A stretch of DNA of 56,257 bases from assembly GCA_031180665.1 (NCBI GenBank), contig JAPSLP010000034.1:1-56257 (forward strand), read 5' to 3'. The translations under genes and the position numbers were made by a program. The notes beneath the pieces were generated by a model. The model was not told where the DNA came from and made no database searches. It saw only the letters and a program-made list of their open reading frames with translations. The DNA is from Cupriavidus sp. (lineage in GTDB: Bacteria > Pseudomonadota > Gammaproteobacteria > Burkholderiales > Burkholderiaceae). Shown piece by piece: positions 1-8,271 of the stretch (position 1 is its first letter; each line of letters starts with the position of its first letter).

Positions 1-158
1 GGCGGCAGTTTATTGTGCGCGACCTCGTAGCGGGGCATCATCAGCACACTGTCATAAAGGTTCTGGGCATGTTGTTGAGCCCGCTGCCAGCCATCTCCGG
101 CGCCGCGCTCTTCGCGGGCGGCAAGGGCGTCGCCCAGTCCGAAAATGTCAGTCATCAT
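1..158 (-). CDS. Unidentified protein, 3' end beyond the window
   Basis: The first 52 codons are visible, beginning MMTDIFGLGDALAAREERG. The gene is read leftward off the window. Its ATG overlaps the stop of the ribonuclease gene (ATGA arrangement), so the two are probably translationally coupled. Genes next to secreted barnase-type ribonucleases often encode barstar-family inhibitors. The visible part has no barstar signature that I recognise and looks mostly helical and soluble. No signal peptide or membrane segment is seen. The immunity role is therefore inference from position only. The second ATG (codon 2) is an equally possible start. Confidence 0.5.
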   Translation of the reverse strand, partial: MMTDIFGLGDALAAREERGAGDGWQRAQQHAQNLYDSVLMMPRYEVAHNKLP

Positions 159-625
159 CTGATTATCCGTTTGAAGCTGTTGTAGTGGTCTTCCGTGTAA
201 TAGCAGTCGTTGGCGGCCCGTTGTTCGCCGCCACAGACGATTCGCTTCGCACCCCGATTCCGGCTACCCGGACGGACAACCGTGTATTCACGGTAATAGC
301 CGCGTGGCCGCCGAGGCAGGATCCGTTCGTAGTTGCCGAACCGCGAGCCATCCTTTGCGTAGGGGTACGGCCCCCCGGCCTCGATGCGCTGCAGCGTCTG
401 CTGTGCCTCGTTGGGCAGTTGCTGCACTGCAATGGTTCCCAGCGTATCCGGCAGCACCTGCGAAGACTGCTTCGCGTGGGCCGGTTGCGCCAGCGTGGCC
501 GCCATGGCCAGCGCCGCGAAGGTGTGCAGGGCTCCGCGCGCAACCCGTTGGAGCGAAGGCTGGACCCGTTGCAGGATCTTGTCGGAGCGCGGTGCGCGTT
601 GCGGCAAAGAAGTCGGGGAACCCAC
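155..625 (-). CDS. Secreted guanine-specific ribonuclease, barnase/RNase Sa (N1/T1) family
   Basis: This is a 156-residue protein. A basic N-terminus and hydrophobic stretch (about residues 33-50) ending AHA look like a Sec signal peptide, so the enzyme should be exported. The mature part matches the microbial RNase N1/T1 fold. Candidate catalytic residues are Glu113 in YREYTV, Arg128 in AKRIV and His147 in EDHYNSF, in the order seen in RNase Sa. Cys131 and Cys141 may form a disulfide. The family cleaves single-stranded RNA after guanosine by a 2',3'-cyclic phosphate route. The N-terminal region before the signal core is long, so an internal Met start (for example residue 41) is possible. The next gene overlaps its stop. 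Confidence 0.85.
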   Translation of the reverse strand: MGSPTSLPQRAPRSDKILQRVQPSLQRVARGALHTFAALAMAATLAQPAHAKQSSQVLPDTLGTIAVQQLPNEAQQTLQRIEAGGPYPYAKDGSRFGNYERILPRRPRGYYREYTVVRPGSRNRGAKRIVCGGEQRAANDCYYTEDHYNSFKRIIR

Positions 626-811
626 GTTGTCTGGTCAGGTGGCGCAGCAATCGAACGCCAAGCGCGGTCGACGGATCGCCTGCATCGAAGGCGCTAGGTT
701 ACGCGCAAGCGGTCAAATAATCAATCCCTGCGCCCGGGTGGCGGCGAAATCCTTAATTGTTTCAAGGCGTTAATGGAATGTATGCGCACACTAACTGACG
801 TTGGACGACAA

Positions 812-837
812 TAAAAAAGCCGGGGCATGCCCCGGCT
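812..837 (-). terminator. Rho-independent terminator of maeB
   Basis: A perfect 20-nt palindrome at 818-837 (AGCCGGGG-CATG-CCCCGGCT) is followed on the minus strand by a run of six T (813-818). It lies 23 nt past the maeB stop. Confidence 0.9.
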
Positions 838-859
838 CTCGTACTGGCGTGGCGACTTC

Positions 860-3196
860 TTACCGCTTCGCCGCCGCGTCGACCACCACCAGCGACGTCA
901 TATTGACAATACGGCGGACGGTCGCCGACGGCGTCAGGATATGCACCGGCGCGTTGACGCCCAGCAGGATCGGGCCGATCGCGACGTTGTTGCCGGCGGC
1001 CGTCTTCAGCAGGTTGTAGGCGATATTGGCCGCGTCGATGTTCGGGCACACCAGCAGGTTGGCTTCGCCCTTGAGCGTGCCGTCCGGCACCAGCTGGTCG
1101 CGCAGCTTCTGGTCCAGCGCGCAGTCGCCATGCATCTCGCCGTCGACCTCCAGCTCCGGTGCGCGCTCGCGCAGGATGGCCAGCGTCTGGCGCATCTTCT
1201 GCGCCGACGGCGCCTCGGAGGAGCCGAAGTTCGAGTGCGACAGCAGCGCGATCTTGGGCTCGATGCCGAAGCGCTTGAGCTCCTCGGCCGCCATGATGGT
1301 GATCTCGGCCAGTTGCGGGGCGCTCGGATCGACGTTGACGTGGGTGTCCACCAGGAAGATCTGGCGGCCCGGCAGCACCAGGCCGTTCATCGCCGCATAG
1401 ACCTCGTTGGTGCCGCCCAGTACCTGGTCGATATAGCGCAGGTGCGCCGCGGTATTGCTGACGGTGCCGCAGATCATGCCGTCGGCCTCGCCCTTGTGCA
1501 CCAGCATCGCGCCGATCAGCGTGGTGCGGCGGCGCATCTCGAGCTTGGCGTACTGCGGCGTCACGCCCTGGCGTGCCATCATCCGATAGTAAGTCTCGGA
1601 GTAGTCGCGGAAGCGCTCGTCGTGCTCGGGGTTGACCACGGTGAAGTCCACGCCCATGCGCAGGCGCAGGCCGAAGCGTTCGATGCGGTGCGTCAGCACG
1701 GCCGGACGGCCGATCAGGATCGGATTGGCCAGCTTCTCGTCGACGATCACCTGCACCGCGCGCAGCACGCGCTCTTCCTCGCCCTCGGCGAAGACGATGC
1801 GCTTCTTCTCCATCGCCACCTTGCGGGCAGCGGCGTAGATCGGCTTCATCAGCGTGCCCGAGTGGTAGACGAACTGCTGCAGCTGCAGCTTGTACGCGTC
1901 CATATCCTCGATCGGGCGGGTCGCCACGCCGGATTCCATCGCGGCCTGTGCCACCGCCGGCGCGATCTTGACGATCAGGCGCGGATCGAAGGGCTTCGGA
2001 ATCAGGTATTCAGGGCCGAACGACAGATCCTGGATGCCGTAGGCGGTAGCGACGATATCGCTCTGCTCCTGCCGTGCCAGCTCGGCCACGGCATGCGCCG
2101 CGGCGATCTCCATTTCGCGCGTGATGGTGGTCGCGCCCACGTCCAGCGCCCCGCGGAAGATGAACGGGAAGCACAGAACGTTGTTGACCTGGTTCGGGTA
2201 GTCGGTGCGGCCGGTGGCGATCACCGCGTCGGGCCGCACCTCCTTGACCTGCTCCGGCATGATTTCCGGGTTCGGGTTGGCCAGCGCCAGCACCAGCGGG
2301 CGGTCCGCCATCCGCTGCACCATGTCCTGCTTGAGCACGCCGGCGGCCGACAGGCCGAGGAAGATGTCGGCGCCGTCGATGACCTCGGCCAGCTTGCGCT
2401 TGTCGGTCTTCTGCGAGAAGCGCGCCTTCTCCGGGTCCATCAGTTCGGTGCGGCCCTCATAGACCACGCCGGCCAGGTCCGTGACCCAGATGTTCGACAG
2501 CGGCAGGCCGAGATCGACCAGCAGATCCAGGCAGGCCAGCGCCGCGGCGCCCGCGCCCGAGGCGACCAGCTTGACGTCCTTGATGTCCTTGCCGACCACG
2601 CGCAGCCCGTTGATGACCGCCGCGCCGACCACGATGGCGGTGCCATGCTGGTCATCGTGGAAGACGGGAATCTTCATCCGTTCGCGCAGCTTGCGCTCGA
2701 CGTAGAAGCACTCGGGCGCCTTGATGTCCTCGAGGTTGATGCCGCCGAAGGTCGGCTCCAGCGAGGCGATGATGTCGACCAGCTTCTCGGGGTCCTTCTC
2801 GTCGATCTCGATATCGAACACATCGATGCCGGCGAACTTCTTGAACAGGCCCGCCTTGCCTTCCATCACCGGCTTCGATGCCGCCGGGCCGATGTCGCCC
2901 AGGCCGAGCACCGCGGTGCCGTTGGTGACCACGCCGACCAGATTGCCGCGCGCGGTGTAGCGGAAGGAATTGGCCGGATCGGCGACGATCTCCTCGCAAG
3001 CGGCCGCCACGCCCGGCGAGTAGGCCAGCGCCAGGTCGCGCTGGTTCGACAGCGGCTTGGTCGGCGTGACCGAAATCTTGCCCGGGGTCGGAAACTCGTG
3101 ATATTCGAGGGCGGCTTTGCGCAGCGCCTCGCGCTGCTGCTGTTTCAGTTCGTCTTGCGAGATTGCCTGCGAAGCGGGCTGCGAAGGACTGGTCAT
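860..3196 (-). CDS. maeB: NADP-dependent malic enzyme, MaeB type with phosphotransacetylase-like C-terminus
   Basis: This 778-residue cytosolic enzyme oxidatively decarboxylates malate to pyruvate plus CO2 with NADP+. The N-terminal half carries malic enzyme domains, with LAYSPGVAAAC near the N-terminus, FHDDQHGTAIV and the dinucleotide-binding VASGAGAAALACLDLL. The C-terminal third (after about residue 440) resembles phosphate acetyl/butyryltransferase. This fusion is typical of the roughly 760-residue MaeB class, and the C-terminal domain is thought to be allosteric rather than catalytic. I chose the ATG at 3196 because GGAAGA precedes it and the sequence before it looks non-native. It is transcribed away from thiL from a promoter overlapped by a strong palindrome. 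Confidence 0.95.
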   Translation of the reverse strand: MTSPSQPASQAISQDELKQQQREALRKAALEYHEFPTPGKISVTPTKPLSNQRDLALAYSPGVAAACEEIVADPANSFRYTARGNLVGVVTNGTAVLGLGDIGPAASKPVMEGKAGLFKKFAGIDVFDIEIDEKDPEKLVDIIASLEPTFGGINLEDIKAPECFYVERKLRERMKIPVFHDDQHGTAIVVGAAVINGLRVVGKDIKDVKLVASGAGAAALACLDLLVDLGLPLSNIWVTDLAGVVYEGRTELMDPEKARFSQKTDKRKLAEVIDGADIFLGLSAAGVLKQDMVQRMADRPLVLALANPNPEIMPEQVKEVRPDAVIATGRTDYPNQVNNVLCFPFIFRGALDVGATTITREMEIAAAHAVAELARQEQSDIVATAYGIQDLSFGPEYLIPKPFDPRLIVKIAPAVAQAAMESGVATRPIEDMDAYKLQLQQFVYHSGTLMKPIYAAARKVAMEKKRIVFAEGEEERVLRAVQVIVDEKLANPILIGRPAVLTHRIERFGLRLRMGVDFTVVNPEHDERFRDYSETYYRMMARQGVTPQYAKLEMRRRTTLIGAMLVHKGEADGMICGTVSNTAAHLRYIDQVLGGTNEVYAAMNGLVLPGRQIFLVDTHVNVDPSAPQLAEITIMAAEELKRFGIEPKIALLSHSNFGSSEAPSAQKMRQTLAILRERAPELEVDGEMHGDCALDQKLRDQLVPDGTLKGEANLLVCPNIDAANIAYNLLKTAAGNNVAIGPILLGVNAPVHILTPSATVRRIVNMTSLVVVDAAAKR

Positions 3197-3304
3197 CGGC
3201 GCATCTTCCGGTCTGTGGAGCCGTGTTTGACGAAGCGGAAAACGGTGGGAACACACCCTTGCGGGCCGGCTCCACCTGCCCGCTGTCTCCTGATCGAGCC
3301 CCGC

Positions 3305-3333
3305 ATTTTATATTGTGAAATTTTATTTCACAA
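3305..3333 (-). promoter_or_regulatory. Predicted sigma70 promoter of maeB
   Basis: On the minus strand, -35 TTGTGA (3328-3333) and -10 TAAAAT (3305-3310) are separated by exactly 17 nt. Transcription would start near 3298, giving a leader of about 100 nt. The whole core promoter coincides with the palindrome at 3311-3335. Confidence 0.6.
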
Positions 3334-3335
3334 TA
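3311..3335. promoter_or_regulatory. Perfect palindromic operator candidate between maeB and thiL
   Basis: Arms TATTGTGAAA and TTTCACAATA are perfect 10-bp inverted repeats around a 5-bp AT spacer. They are embedded in otherwise GC-rich DNA and cover the -35 and spacer of the maeB promoter. The geometry is that of a dimeric helix-turn-helix repressor site. I cannot name the regulator from the sequence. Confidence 0.7.
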
Positions 3336-3509
3336 AGCGTTTTACGAGAGGCACCTTTGCGTTTCGGTACAATATGCCGGATGCCGGCGGCACTGACCAG
3401 CCGCGCATGCCGTCCGAGGCTTCGTCCGGCGGCGCTGTCACCAGACTCTCAGCACTCTCCCGCCTTCGTACCGCGCCCCTGCCGGGCGGGTTTCCGGGCC
3501 GACTCCAGC

Positions 3510-4535
3510 ATGCCTCCGACCGACCTCGACCCCGCCGCGCGCGCTTCCGCCGATCTTTCAGCCGATCCTTCCGCGCAGCTTTCCGAGTTTGAACTGATCC
3601 GCCGCTATTTCACCCGTCCGGCCCGCAAGGCCGTGCTCGGCGTGGGCGACGATTGCGCGCTGCTGGACCCGCGCCCGGGCCATCTGCTGGCGGTCAGCAC
3701 CGATATGCTGGTCAGCGGCCGGCATTTCTTCCCCGACGTGCCGCCGCGTGCGCTGGGCCACAAGGCGCTGGCCGTCAACCTGTCCGACCTGGCCGCGATG
3801 GGCGCCGAGCCGCGTGCCTTCACGCTGGCGCTGGCGCTGCCGGAGGCCGATCCCGCCTGGCTGGCCGAGTTCGCCGCCGGCATGCTGGAACTGGCCGACG
3901 CGCATGGCTGCGAGCTGGTCGGCGGCGACACCACACGCGGCCCGCTGACGCTGTCGCTGACGGTGTTCGGCGACGTGCCGCGCGGCAGCGCGCTGCGCCG
4001 CGACGCCGCCCGGCCCGGGGACGATATCTGGATCTCCGGCACGCTGGGCGACGCGCGCCTGGCGCTCGGCGACTGCCGCGGCGAATGGCTGCTGCCCGAG
4101 CCCGACTTCACGCTGGTGCGCCCGCGCATGGACACGCCGACGCCGCGCGTGGCGCTGGGCATGGCGCTGCGCGGGCTGGCCCATGCGGCGCTCGATATCT
4201 CCGACGGGCTGGTCGGCGATCTTGGCCATATCCTGGAGCGCTCGCAGCTCGGCGCGCTGCTCGACGTCGACGCGCTGCCGCGCTCCGAGGTATTGGCGAG
4301 CCAGCCGCGCGACTGCCAGCTCGAATGCGTGCTCGCTGGCGGCGACGACTACGAACTGTGCTTCACCGCCCCGGCCGGCGCACGCGAGCCGCTGGCGGCC
4401 CTCGCCGAACGACTGGCGCTGCCGCTGACCCGGGTCGGCACGATCACCGCCGAGCCCGGCCTGCGCCTGGTCGATGCCGGTGGCGAGCCCGTCTCCTTTC
4501 AGGCCGGAAGCTTCGATCATTTCGCCAACCCCTGA
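3510..4535 (+). CDS. thiL: Thiamine-monophosphate kinase
   Basis: This 341-residue protein phosphorylates thiamine monophosphate to thiamine diphosphate with ATP, the last step of vitamin B1 cofactor synthesis. ThiL/PurM-family features are FELIRRYF near the N-terminus, VGDDCALL, VSTDMLV, the long VNLSDLAAMGA, VGGDTTRG, DISDGLVGDLGHIL and GGDDYELCF; the acidic motifs are the usual Mg-ATP ligands. The ATG at 3510 places FELIRRYF near residue 27, as usual for the family. The reading frame is open further upstream but crosses the operator region, so longer starts are unlikely. pgpA follows after about 115 nt, the common thiL-pgpA order. Confidence 0.95.
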   Translation: MPPTDLDPAARASADLSADPSAQLSEFELIRRYFTRPARKAVLGVGDDCALLDPRPGHLLAVSTDMLVSGRHFFPDVPPRALGHKALAVNLSDLAAMGAEPRAFTLALALPEADPAWLAEFAAGMLELADAHGCELVGGDTTRGPLTLSLTVFGDVPRGSALRRDAARPGDDIWISGTLGDARLALGDCRGEWLLPEPDFTLVRPRMDTPTPRVALGMALRGLAHAALDISDGLVGDLGHILERSQLGALLDVDALPRSEVLASQPRDCQLECVLAGGDDYELCFTAPAGAREPLAALAERLALPLTRVGTITAEPGLRLVDAGGEPVSFQAGSFDHFANP

Positions 4536-4651
4536 CAGCCGCACGGCGGCATGTCATGATGCCGCCATGCGGCGGAGCGCCGCCCCGCCGGCGCCCTGCC
4601 CGCCGGCCGGCCCTGCCTCCGACCGCGATAACAAACGAGCCGAATACCTTG

Positions 4652-5218
4652 ATGTCCGCCTATCCTCCCGGTTCGGCGTCTACCGATCCCGCAATGACGC
4701 TGGAGGCCGGTCAGACCGCCAAGATCCTGCGCCCGACGGCGCGCTTCATGCTGTCCCACCCCGCGCATTTCATCGCGCTGGGCTTCGGCTCCGGCCTGTC
4801 GCCGGTGGTGCCCGGCACGGTCGGCACGCTGTACGGCTGGCTGTCCTTCGTCGTGATCTCGCTCTGGGTGCAGCCCTCCGCCTGGCTGTGGATCATCGGC
4901 GGCGGCTTCCTGCTTGGCCTGTGGGCCTGCGCACGGACCGCGCGCGCGATGGGCGTGCACGATCACGGCAGCATGGTGTGGGACGAGATCGTGGCGTTCT
5001 GGCTGGTGCTGGCCTTCGTGATGCCGACCGGCTTCTGGGGCCAGTTCGCCGCCTTCCTCTGGTTCCGGCTGTTCGACATGGCCAAACCCGCGCCGATCGC
5101 CTATTACGACCGCACGCTCAAGGGCCCGGGCCTGCGCGGCGGCTTCGGCGCGATGTTCGACGATCTGGTCGCGGCGTTCTACACGCTGCTGGTGTTCGCG
5201 CTGTGGCGCTCGTTCTGA
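4652..5218 (+). CDS. pgpA: Phosphatidylglycerophosphatase A
   Basis: This 188-residue inner-membrane enzyme dephosphorylates phosphatidylglycerophosphate to phosphatidylglycerol. PgpA-family features are the G-rich GFGSGLSPVVPGTVGTL and the acidic VWDEIVAFWLVL. RLFDMAKPAPI follows a membrane segment, and FDDLVAAFYTLLVFALW is at the C-terminus. Several hydrophobic helices are visible. I chose the ATG at 4652; the ATG at 4694 (MTLEAG) would remove a poorly conserved N-terminal extension. It follows thiL and precedes pncC on the same strand, so the three may be cotranscribed. Confidence 0.92.
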   Translation: MSAYPPGSASTDPAMTLEAGQTAKILRPTARFMLSHPAHFIALGFGSGLSPVVPGTVGTLYGWLSFVVISLWVQPSAWLWIIGGGFLLGLWACARTARAMGVHDHGSMVWDEIVAFWLVLAFVMPTGFWGQFAAFLWFRLFDMAKPAPIAYYDRTLKGPGLRGGFGAMFDDLVAAFYTLLVFALWRSF

Positions 5219-5279
5219 GCGCATCCACGCCGCCGCATCCGAACCGTACCGATTCACCGCCAGCACGAGAGCCGTCATC

Positions 5280-5777
5280 ATGTCCATCAGCCGCTTGCTC
5301 GACCAGCTTGCCGTCCAGGCCGGCATCGCCCTCAAGGAAAAATCGCTGATGGTGGCCACCGCCGAGTCCTGTACCGGCGGCCTGGTGGCGGCCGCCATCA
5401 CCGACGTCGCGGGTTCGTCCGGCTGGTTCGAACGTGGCTTCGTGACCTACTCGAACGAAGCCAAGAGCACCATGCTGGGCGTTCCGGCCAAGCTGATCCG
5501 CGATTACGGCGCGGTCAGCGAGGAAGTCGCCCACGCGATGGCCGAGGGCGCGCTGCTCAACAGCCGTGCCCAGGTGGCGCTGTCGATCACCGGCGTTGCC
5601 GGCCCGACCGGCGGCACGCCGGAGAAGCCGGTCGGCATGGTCTGCTTCGGCTGGAGCAACCGCATCGTGACCCGGGTCGAGACCCAGCGCTTCAAGGGGG
5701 ACCGCCAGCAGATCCGCCGCCAGGCCGCCGAGCATGCGATGCGCGGCCTGCTCGATCTGGTGCGCAACGAGGCCTGA
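5280..5777 (+). CDS. pncC: Nicotinamide-nucleotide amidase, CinA C-terminal family
   Basis: This 165-residue protein corresponds to the stand-alone CinA C-terminal domain. That domain deamidates nicotinamide mononucleotide to nicotinate mononucleotide in pyridine nucleotide recycling. Signature segments are ATAESCTGGLVAAAITDVAGSS, with the conserved Ser, then YSNEAK, a helix with AVSEEVAHAMAEGA, and SITGVAGPTGGTPEKPVG. Length fits the single-domain form with no N-terminal MoCF domain. It is 61 nt downstream of pgpA and convergent with pyrF; a short GGGGC/GCCCC hairpin in the 34-nt gap may help end transcription. Confidence 0.93.
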   Translation: MSISRLLDQLAVQAGIALKEKSLMVATAESCTGGLVAAAITDVAGSSGWFERGFVTYSNEAKSTMLGVPAKLIRDYGAVSEEVAHAMAEGALLNSRAQVALSITGVAGPTGGTPEKPVGMVCFGWSNRIVTRVETQRFKGDRQQIRRQAAEHAMRGLLDLVRNEA

Positions 5778-5811
5778 GCGCCTGAGTGTCCGGGGCCGCA
5801 GCCCCGCGGGT

Positions 5812-6654
5812 TCAACCCTGGCGGAAGCGGTTGATCGTGTCGCGCGTCTGCAGCGCGGCGCGGCGCGCGGCCGCGGCGAAGTCCTTCTCCCGGCTGGCGT
5901 ACAGGATGGCCCGCGACGAATTGATCATCATGCCGGTACCGTCGGCGCTGCGGCCGGCCTTGACGGTGGCCTCGATATCGCCGCCCTGGGCACCGATGCC
6001 CGGAATCAGCAGCGGCATGTCGCCGACCAGCTCGCGCACCTTGGCGATCTCGTTGGGGAAGGTCGCGCCGACCACCAGCCCCATCTGCCCGGTGGTGTTC
6101 CAGCGCGCCGCGGCCTGCTCGGCCACCAGCTGGTAGATCGGCTTGCCCTCGACCTGCAGGAACTGCACGTCCGAGCCGCCAGGATTCGAGGTCCGGCACA
6201 GCACGATGACGCCGCGCTCCGGATAGGCGAGATACGGCTCCACCGAATCGAATCCCATATAGGGGCTGACCGTGACGGCATCGGCCTGGTAGCGATCGAA
6301 GGCCTCGATCGCGTAATGCTGCGCGGTCGAGCCGATGTCGCCGCGCTTGGCATCGAGAATGACCGGGATGCCGGGATGCGCGTCGTGGATATAGTGGATC
6401 AGCTGTTCGAGCTGGTCCTCGGCGCGCTGCGAGGCGAAGTAGGCGATCTGCGGCTTGAAGGCGCAGACCAGGTCGGCGGTGGCGTCGACGATCTCGCGGC
6501 AGAACGAGAAGATCGCGCCGCCGGCACCGGTCAGCGACAGCGGCAGCTTGCCCGGGTCCGGATCGAGCCCGACGCACAGCAGCGAATCGTTGCGCCGCCA
6601 GGCCTGGGTCAACTGCTCGGTGAACGGGACGGGAGGAACGGAAGGACGGGTCAT
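5812..6654 (-). CDS. pyrF: Orotidine 5'-phosphate decarboxylase, long (type 2) form
   Basis: This 280-residue enzyme decarboxylates OMP to UMP, the last step of de novo pyrimidine synthesis. The N-terminus contains LLCVGLDPDPGKLP. The catalytic DAKRGDIGSTAQHYA holds the Asp-Lys-x-x-Asp motif, and VTVSPYMGFDSVEPYL and IPGIGAQGGDIEATVKAG follow. Length and the DAKRGD motif place it in the longer PyrF subgroup of betaproteobacteria, actinobacteria and Myxococcus. I chose the ATG at 6654 because the family begins a few residues before FTEQL. The open frame upstream is probably untranslated. Confidence 0.96.
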   Translation of the reverse strand: MTRPSVPPVPFTEQLTQAWRRNDSLLCVGLDPDPGKLPLSLTGAGGAIFSFCREIVDATADLVCAFKPQIAYFASQRAEDQLEQLIHYIHDAHPGIPVILDAKRGDIGSTAQHYAIEAFDRYQADAVTVSPYMGFDSVEPYLAYPERGVIVLCRTSNPGGSDVQFLQVEGKPIYQLVAEQAAARWNTTGQMGLVVGATFPNEIAKVRELVGDMPLLIPGIGAQGGDIEATVKAGRSADGTGMMINSSRAILYASREKDFAAAARRAALQTRDTINRFRQG

Positions 6655-6864
6655 GGATCGCTCGAATGCGTGGCGCCCGCGCCCGGGATGGGCCGCGGCG
6701 GACCGTTGGCTATCGTCTGTCGGCACGCAGAGAGAATCGCGGCGGCCGGCGACGGTTGGGTCGTTGCCGGCGATTTTACCCGTTGCGTGCTATCTTCCTT
6801 GCGCTTTTCCGACCGACGAACCCAATAGAAAGAGCGGTAACGCACCGGTAACCGCCTCCCCTCC

Positions 6865-7761
6865 ATGACTCTCGATCGCCGCAACCTTGCCCTGCTCGTC
6901 GCCCTGACGCTCGCCTGGGGGGTCAACTGGCCCGTGATGAAGATCGGCGTGGCCCATTTCCCGCCGCTGGGCTTTCGCCTGCTGTGCATGGCCGGCGGCC
7001 TGATCGCGCTGGGGCTGGCGCTGCGCGCCAAGGGCATTCCCCTGACGCTGCCGCGCGAGAGCTGGGGCACGGTGTTCAAGCTGGCGCTGCCCAATATGGT
7101 GATCTGGCACCTGCTGGCGATCGGCGCGGTCAAGATGCTGTCCTCCGGCCGCGCCGCGATCCTGGGCTACACGATGCCGATCTGGGCCGTGGTCTGGGGC
7201 CTGGTGCTGTTCCGCGAGCGCATCTCGGCCTGGGCCTGGGTCGGCATCGGCTGCGCGCTGGCCGGCACGCTGCTGCTGATGTCGAGCGAGTTCGGCGCGC
7301 TGACCGGCAGCCCGACCGGCACCGTGATGATGCTGGCCGCCGCGGCCGGCTGGGGCTACGGCACCCAGCTGATGAAGCGCACCCCCGTCGATATCCCGCT
7401 CGGCACGCTGACCTTCTGGATGCTGGCCGTCGCCCTGCCCTTTCTGCTGGTCGGCACGATGCTGTTCGAGGACGGCTGGCGCATGCCGAACGCGATCGAG
7501 TGGGCGGCCATCCTGTACAACGCGGTGGTCGTGTTCGCCTTCTGCCATCTGGTCTGGTTCGCGCTGGCGCGTTCGCTGCCGCCGGTGGTGTCGAGCCTGT
7601 CGATCATGTTCATCCCGGTGGTCGGGGTCTTCTCCGGCATGTGGATGCTGGGCGAGCAGCCGCACTGGCAGGACTACGCGGCGATCGTGCTGATGTTCGC
7701 CGCGCTGGCCTCGGTGCTGCTGGTGCCGCTGCTGATGCCGCTGCTGCGCCGTCGCGGCTGA
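6865..7761 (+). CDS. EamA-domain (DMT superfamily) transporter
   Basis: This 298-residue protein has about ten predicted hydrophobic helices arranged as two EamA repeats. It begins NLALLVALTLAWGVNWPVMK and has a second cluster around GTVMMLAAAAGWGYGTQLM. Members of this drug/metabolite superfamily export or import small metabolites such as amino acids or nucleosides, and the substrate cannot be told from sequence. It stands alone between divergent pyrF and the corA region. The ATG at 6865 fits the start of the first helix. Confidence 0.9.
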   Translation: MTLDRRNLALLVALTLAWGVNWPVMKIGVAHFPPLGFRLLCMAGGLIALGLALRAKGIPLTLPRESWGTVFKLALPNMVIWHLLAIGAVKMLSSGRAAILGYTMPIWAVVWGLVLFRERISAWAWVGIGCALAGTLLLMSSEFGALTGSPTGTVMMLAAAAGWGYGTQLMKRTPVDIPLGTLTFWMLAVALPFLLVGTMLFEDGWRMPNAIEWAAILYNAVVVFAFCHLVWFALARSLPPVVSSLSIMFIPVVGVFSGMWMLGEQPHWQDYAAIVLMFAALASVLLVPLLMPLLRRRG

Positions 7762-7820
7762 GCCCCGGCCCGGCGCGTGCTCCATACCCCGGCCGCGGTG
7801 ACGCTTCATCCAGATTTCAC

Positions 7821-7850
7821 TTAACAAACGCGGTCGCGTTGGGCTACACT
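7821..7850 (+). promoter_or_regulatory. Predicted sigma70 promoter for the RNA before corA
   Basis: TTAACA (7821-7826) and TACACT (7845-7850) are separated by 18 nt. Initiation would fall at about 7857. It lies in the 510-bp space between the EamA transporter and corA and is oriented toward corA. Confidence 0.6.
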
Positions 7851-7856
7851 CGCGCC

Positions 7857-8037
7857 CATCCATAATCCCGGAGAAATTACGTGGGCAGTAGCATCGGGTG
7901 TTCGAGTTGCCGCGGCAAAGCCGCGACCTCTACGAATGCCATGTCACTGCGGGCTGCGTAACGACGAACCCGTCCGGACCATCCTGGTCGGACGCTCGCC
8001 GAACCCGCCCGCAGCACACTGCGGGCGAGTGTTTTTT
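7857..8037 (+). ncRNA. Candidate structured small RNA or corA leader, about 181 nt
   Basis: A good promoter, three stable hairpins and a Rho-independent terminator occupy this gene-free stretch. Hairpin 1 has loop AAA between CGCGGC and GCCGCG (7911-7925), closed further out by TTCG/CGAA (7901-7904 and 7933-7936). Hairpin 2 spans 7971-7994 (CGTCCGGACCA against TGGTCGGACG, one bulged G). Hairpin 3 is the terminator stem. CGAACCC occurs twice, once before hairpin 2 and once before hairpin 3, so alternative pairings are possible. I compared it with remembered 6S, SRP, tmRNA, RNase P and the M-box and found no convincing match. It could be an independent sRNA or an attenuating leader for corA, 235 nt downstream. 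Confidence 0.55.
8006..8037 (+). terminator. Rho-independent terminator ahead of corA
   Basis: A perfect 9-bp stem CGCCCGCAG/CTGCGGGCG (8006-8014 with 8019-8027, loop CACA) is followed by AGTG and six T (8032-8037). From here to the corA start (8038-8271) I see no further gene or strong signal. Confidence 0.85.
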
Positions 8038-8271
8038 CCGTACTGCCACCGGCGGCCATCGATGCAACGGGCCCGCCGCGTTGTTGCGGACTTCCCTCAC
8101 CCGGCTTGCCAGCCATCAACGGCAAACGCCATCGCCTTGTTCGGCCCGTCCGCGCAGCGCGATCACGCTTGCCTTCGAGCCCGCCATTCGCTGTCGCGAA
8201 GGGTGTGGCCCGGCCGTGCCGCAAGCCTGCCTGCCGCTTTTCTTCATCGCACGGCATAAGGAATACCGGGG

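Noticed and set aside
827..3592. A 921-codon plus-strand open frame opposite maeB
   Set aside because: It is antisense to maeB and contains His/Arg/Gln-rich sequence without domains.
3510..4535. Longer thiL start at 3315
   Set aside because: It would place the start inside the operator palindrome and add over 60 residues absent from the family.
7857..8037. Identification of the RNA before corA as 6S RNA
   Set aside because: Length and hairpin content are similar, but I cannot form the long closing stem with central bubble, and 6S usually lies by zapA/ygfA-type genes.
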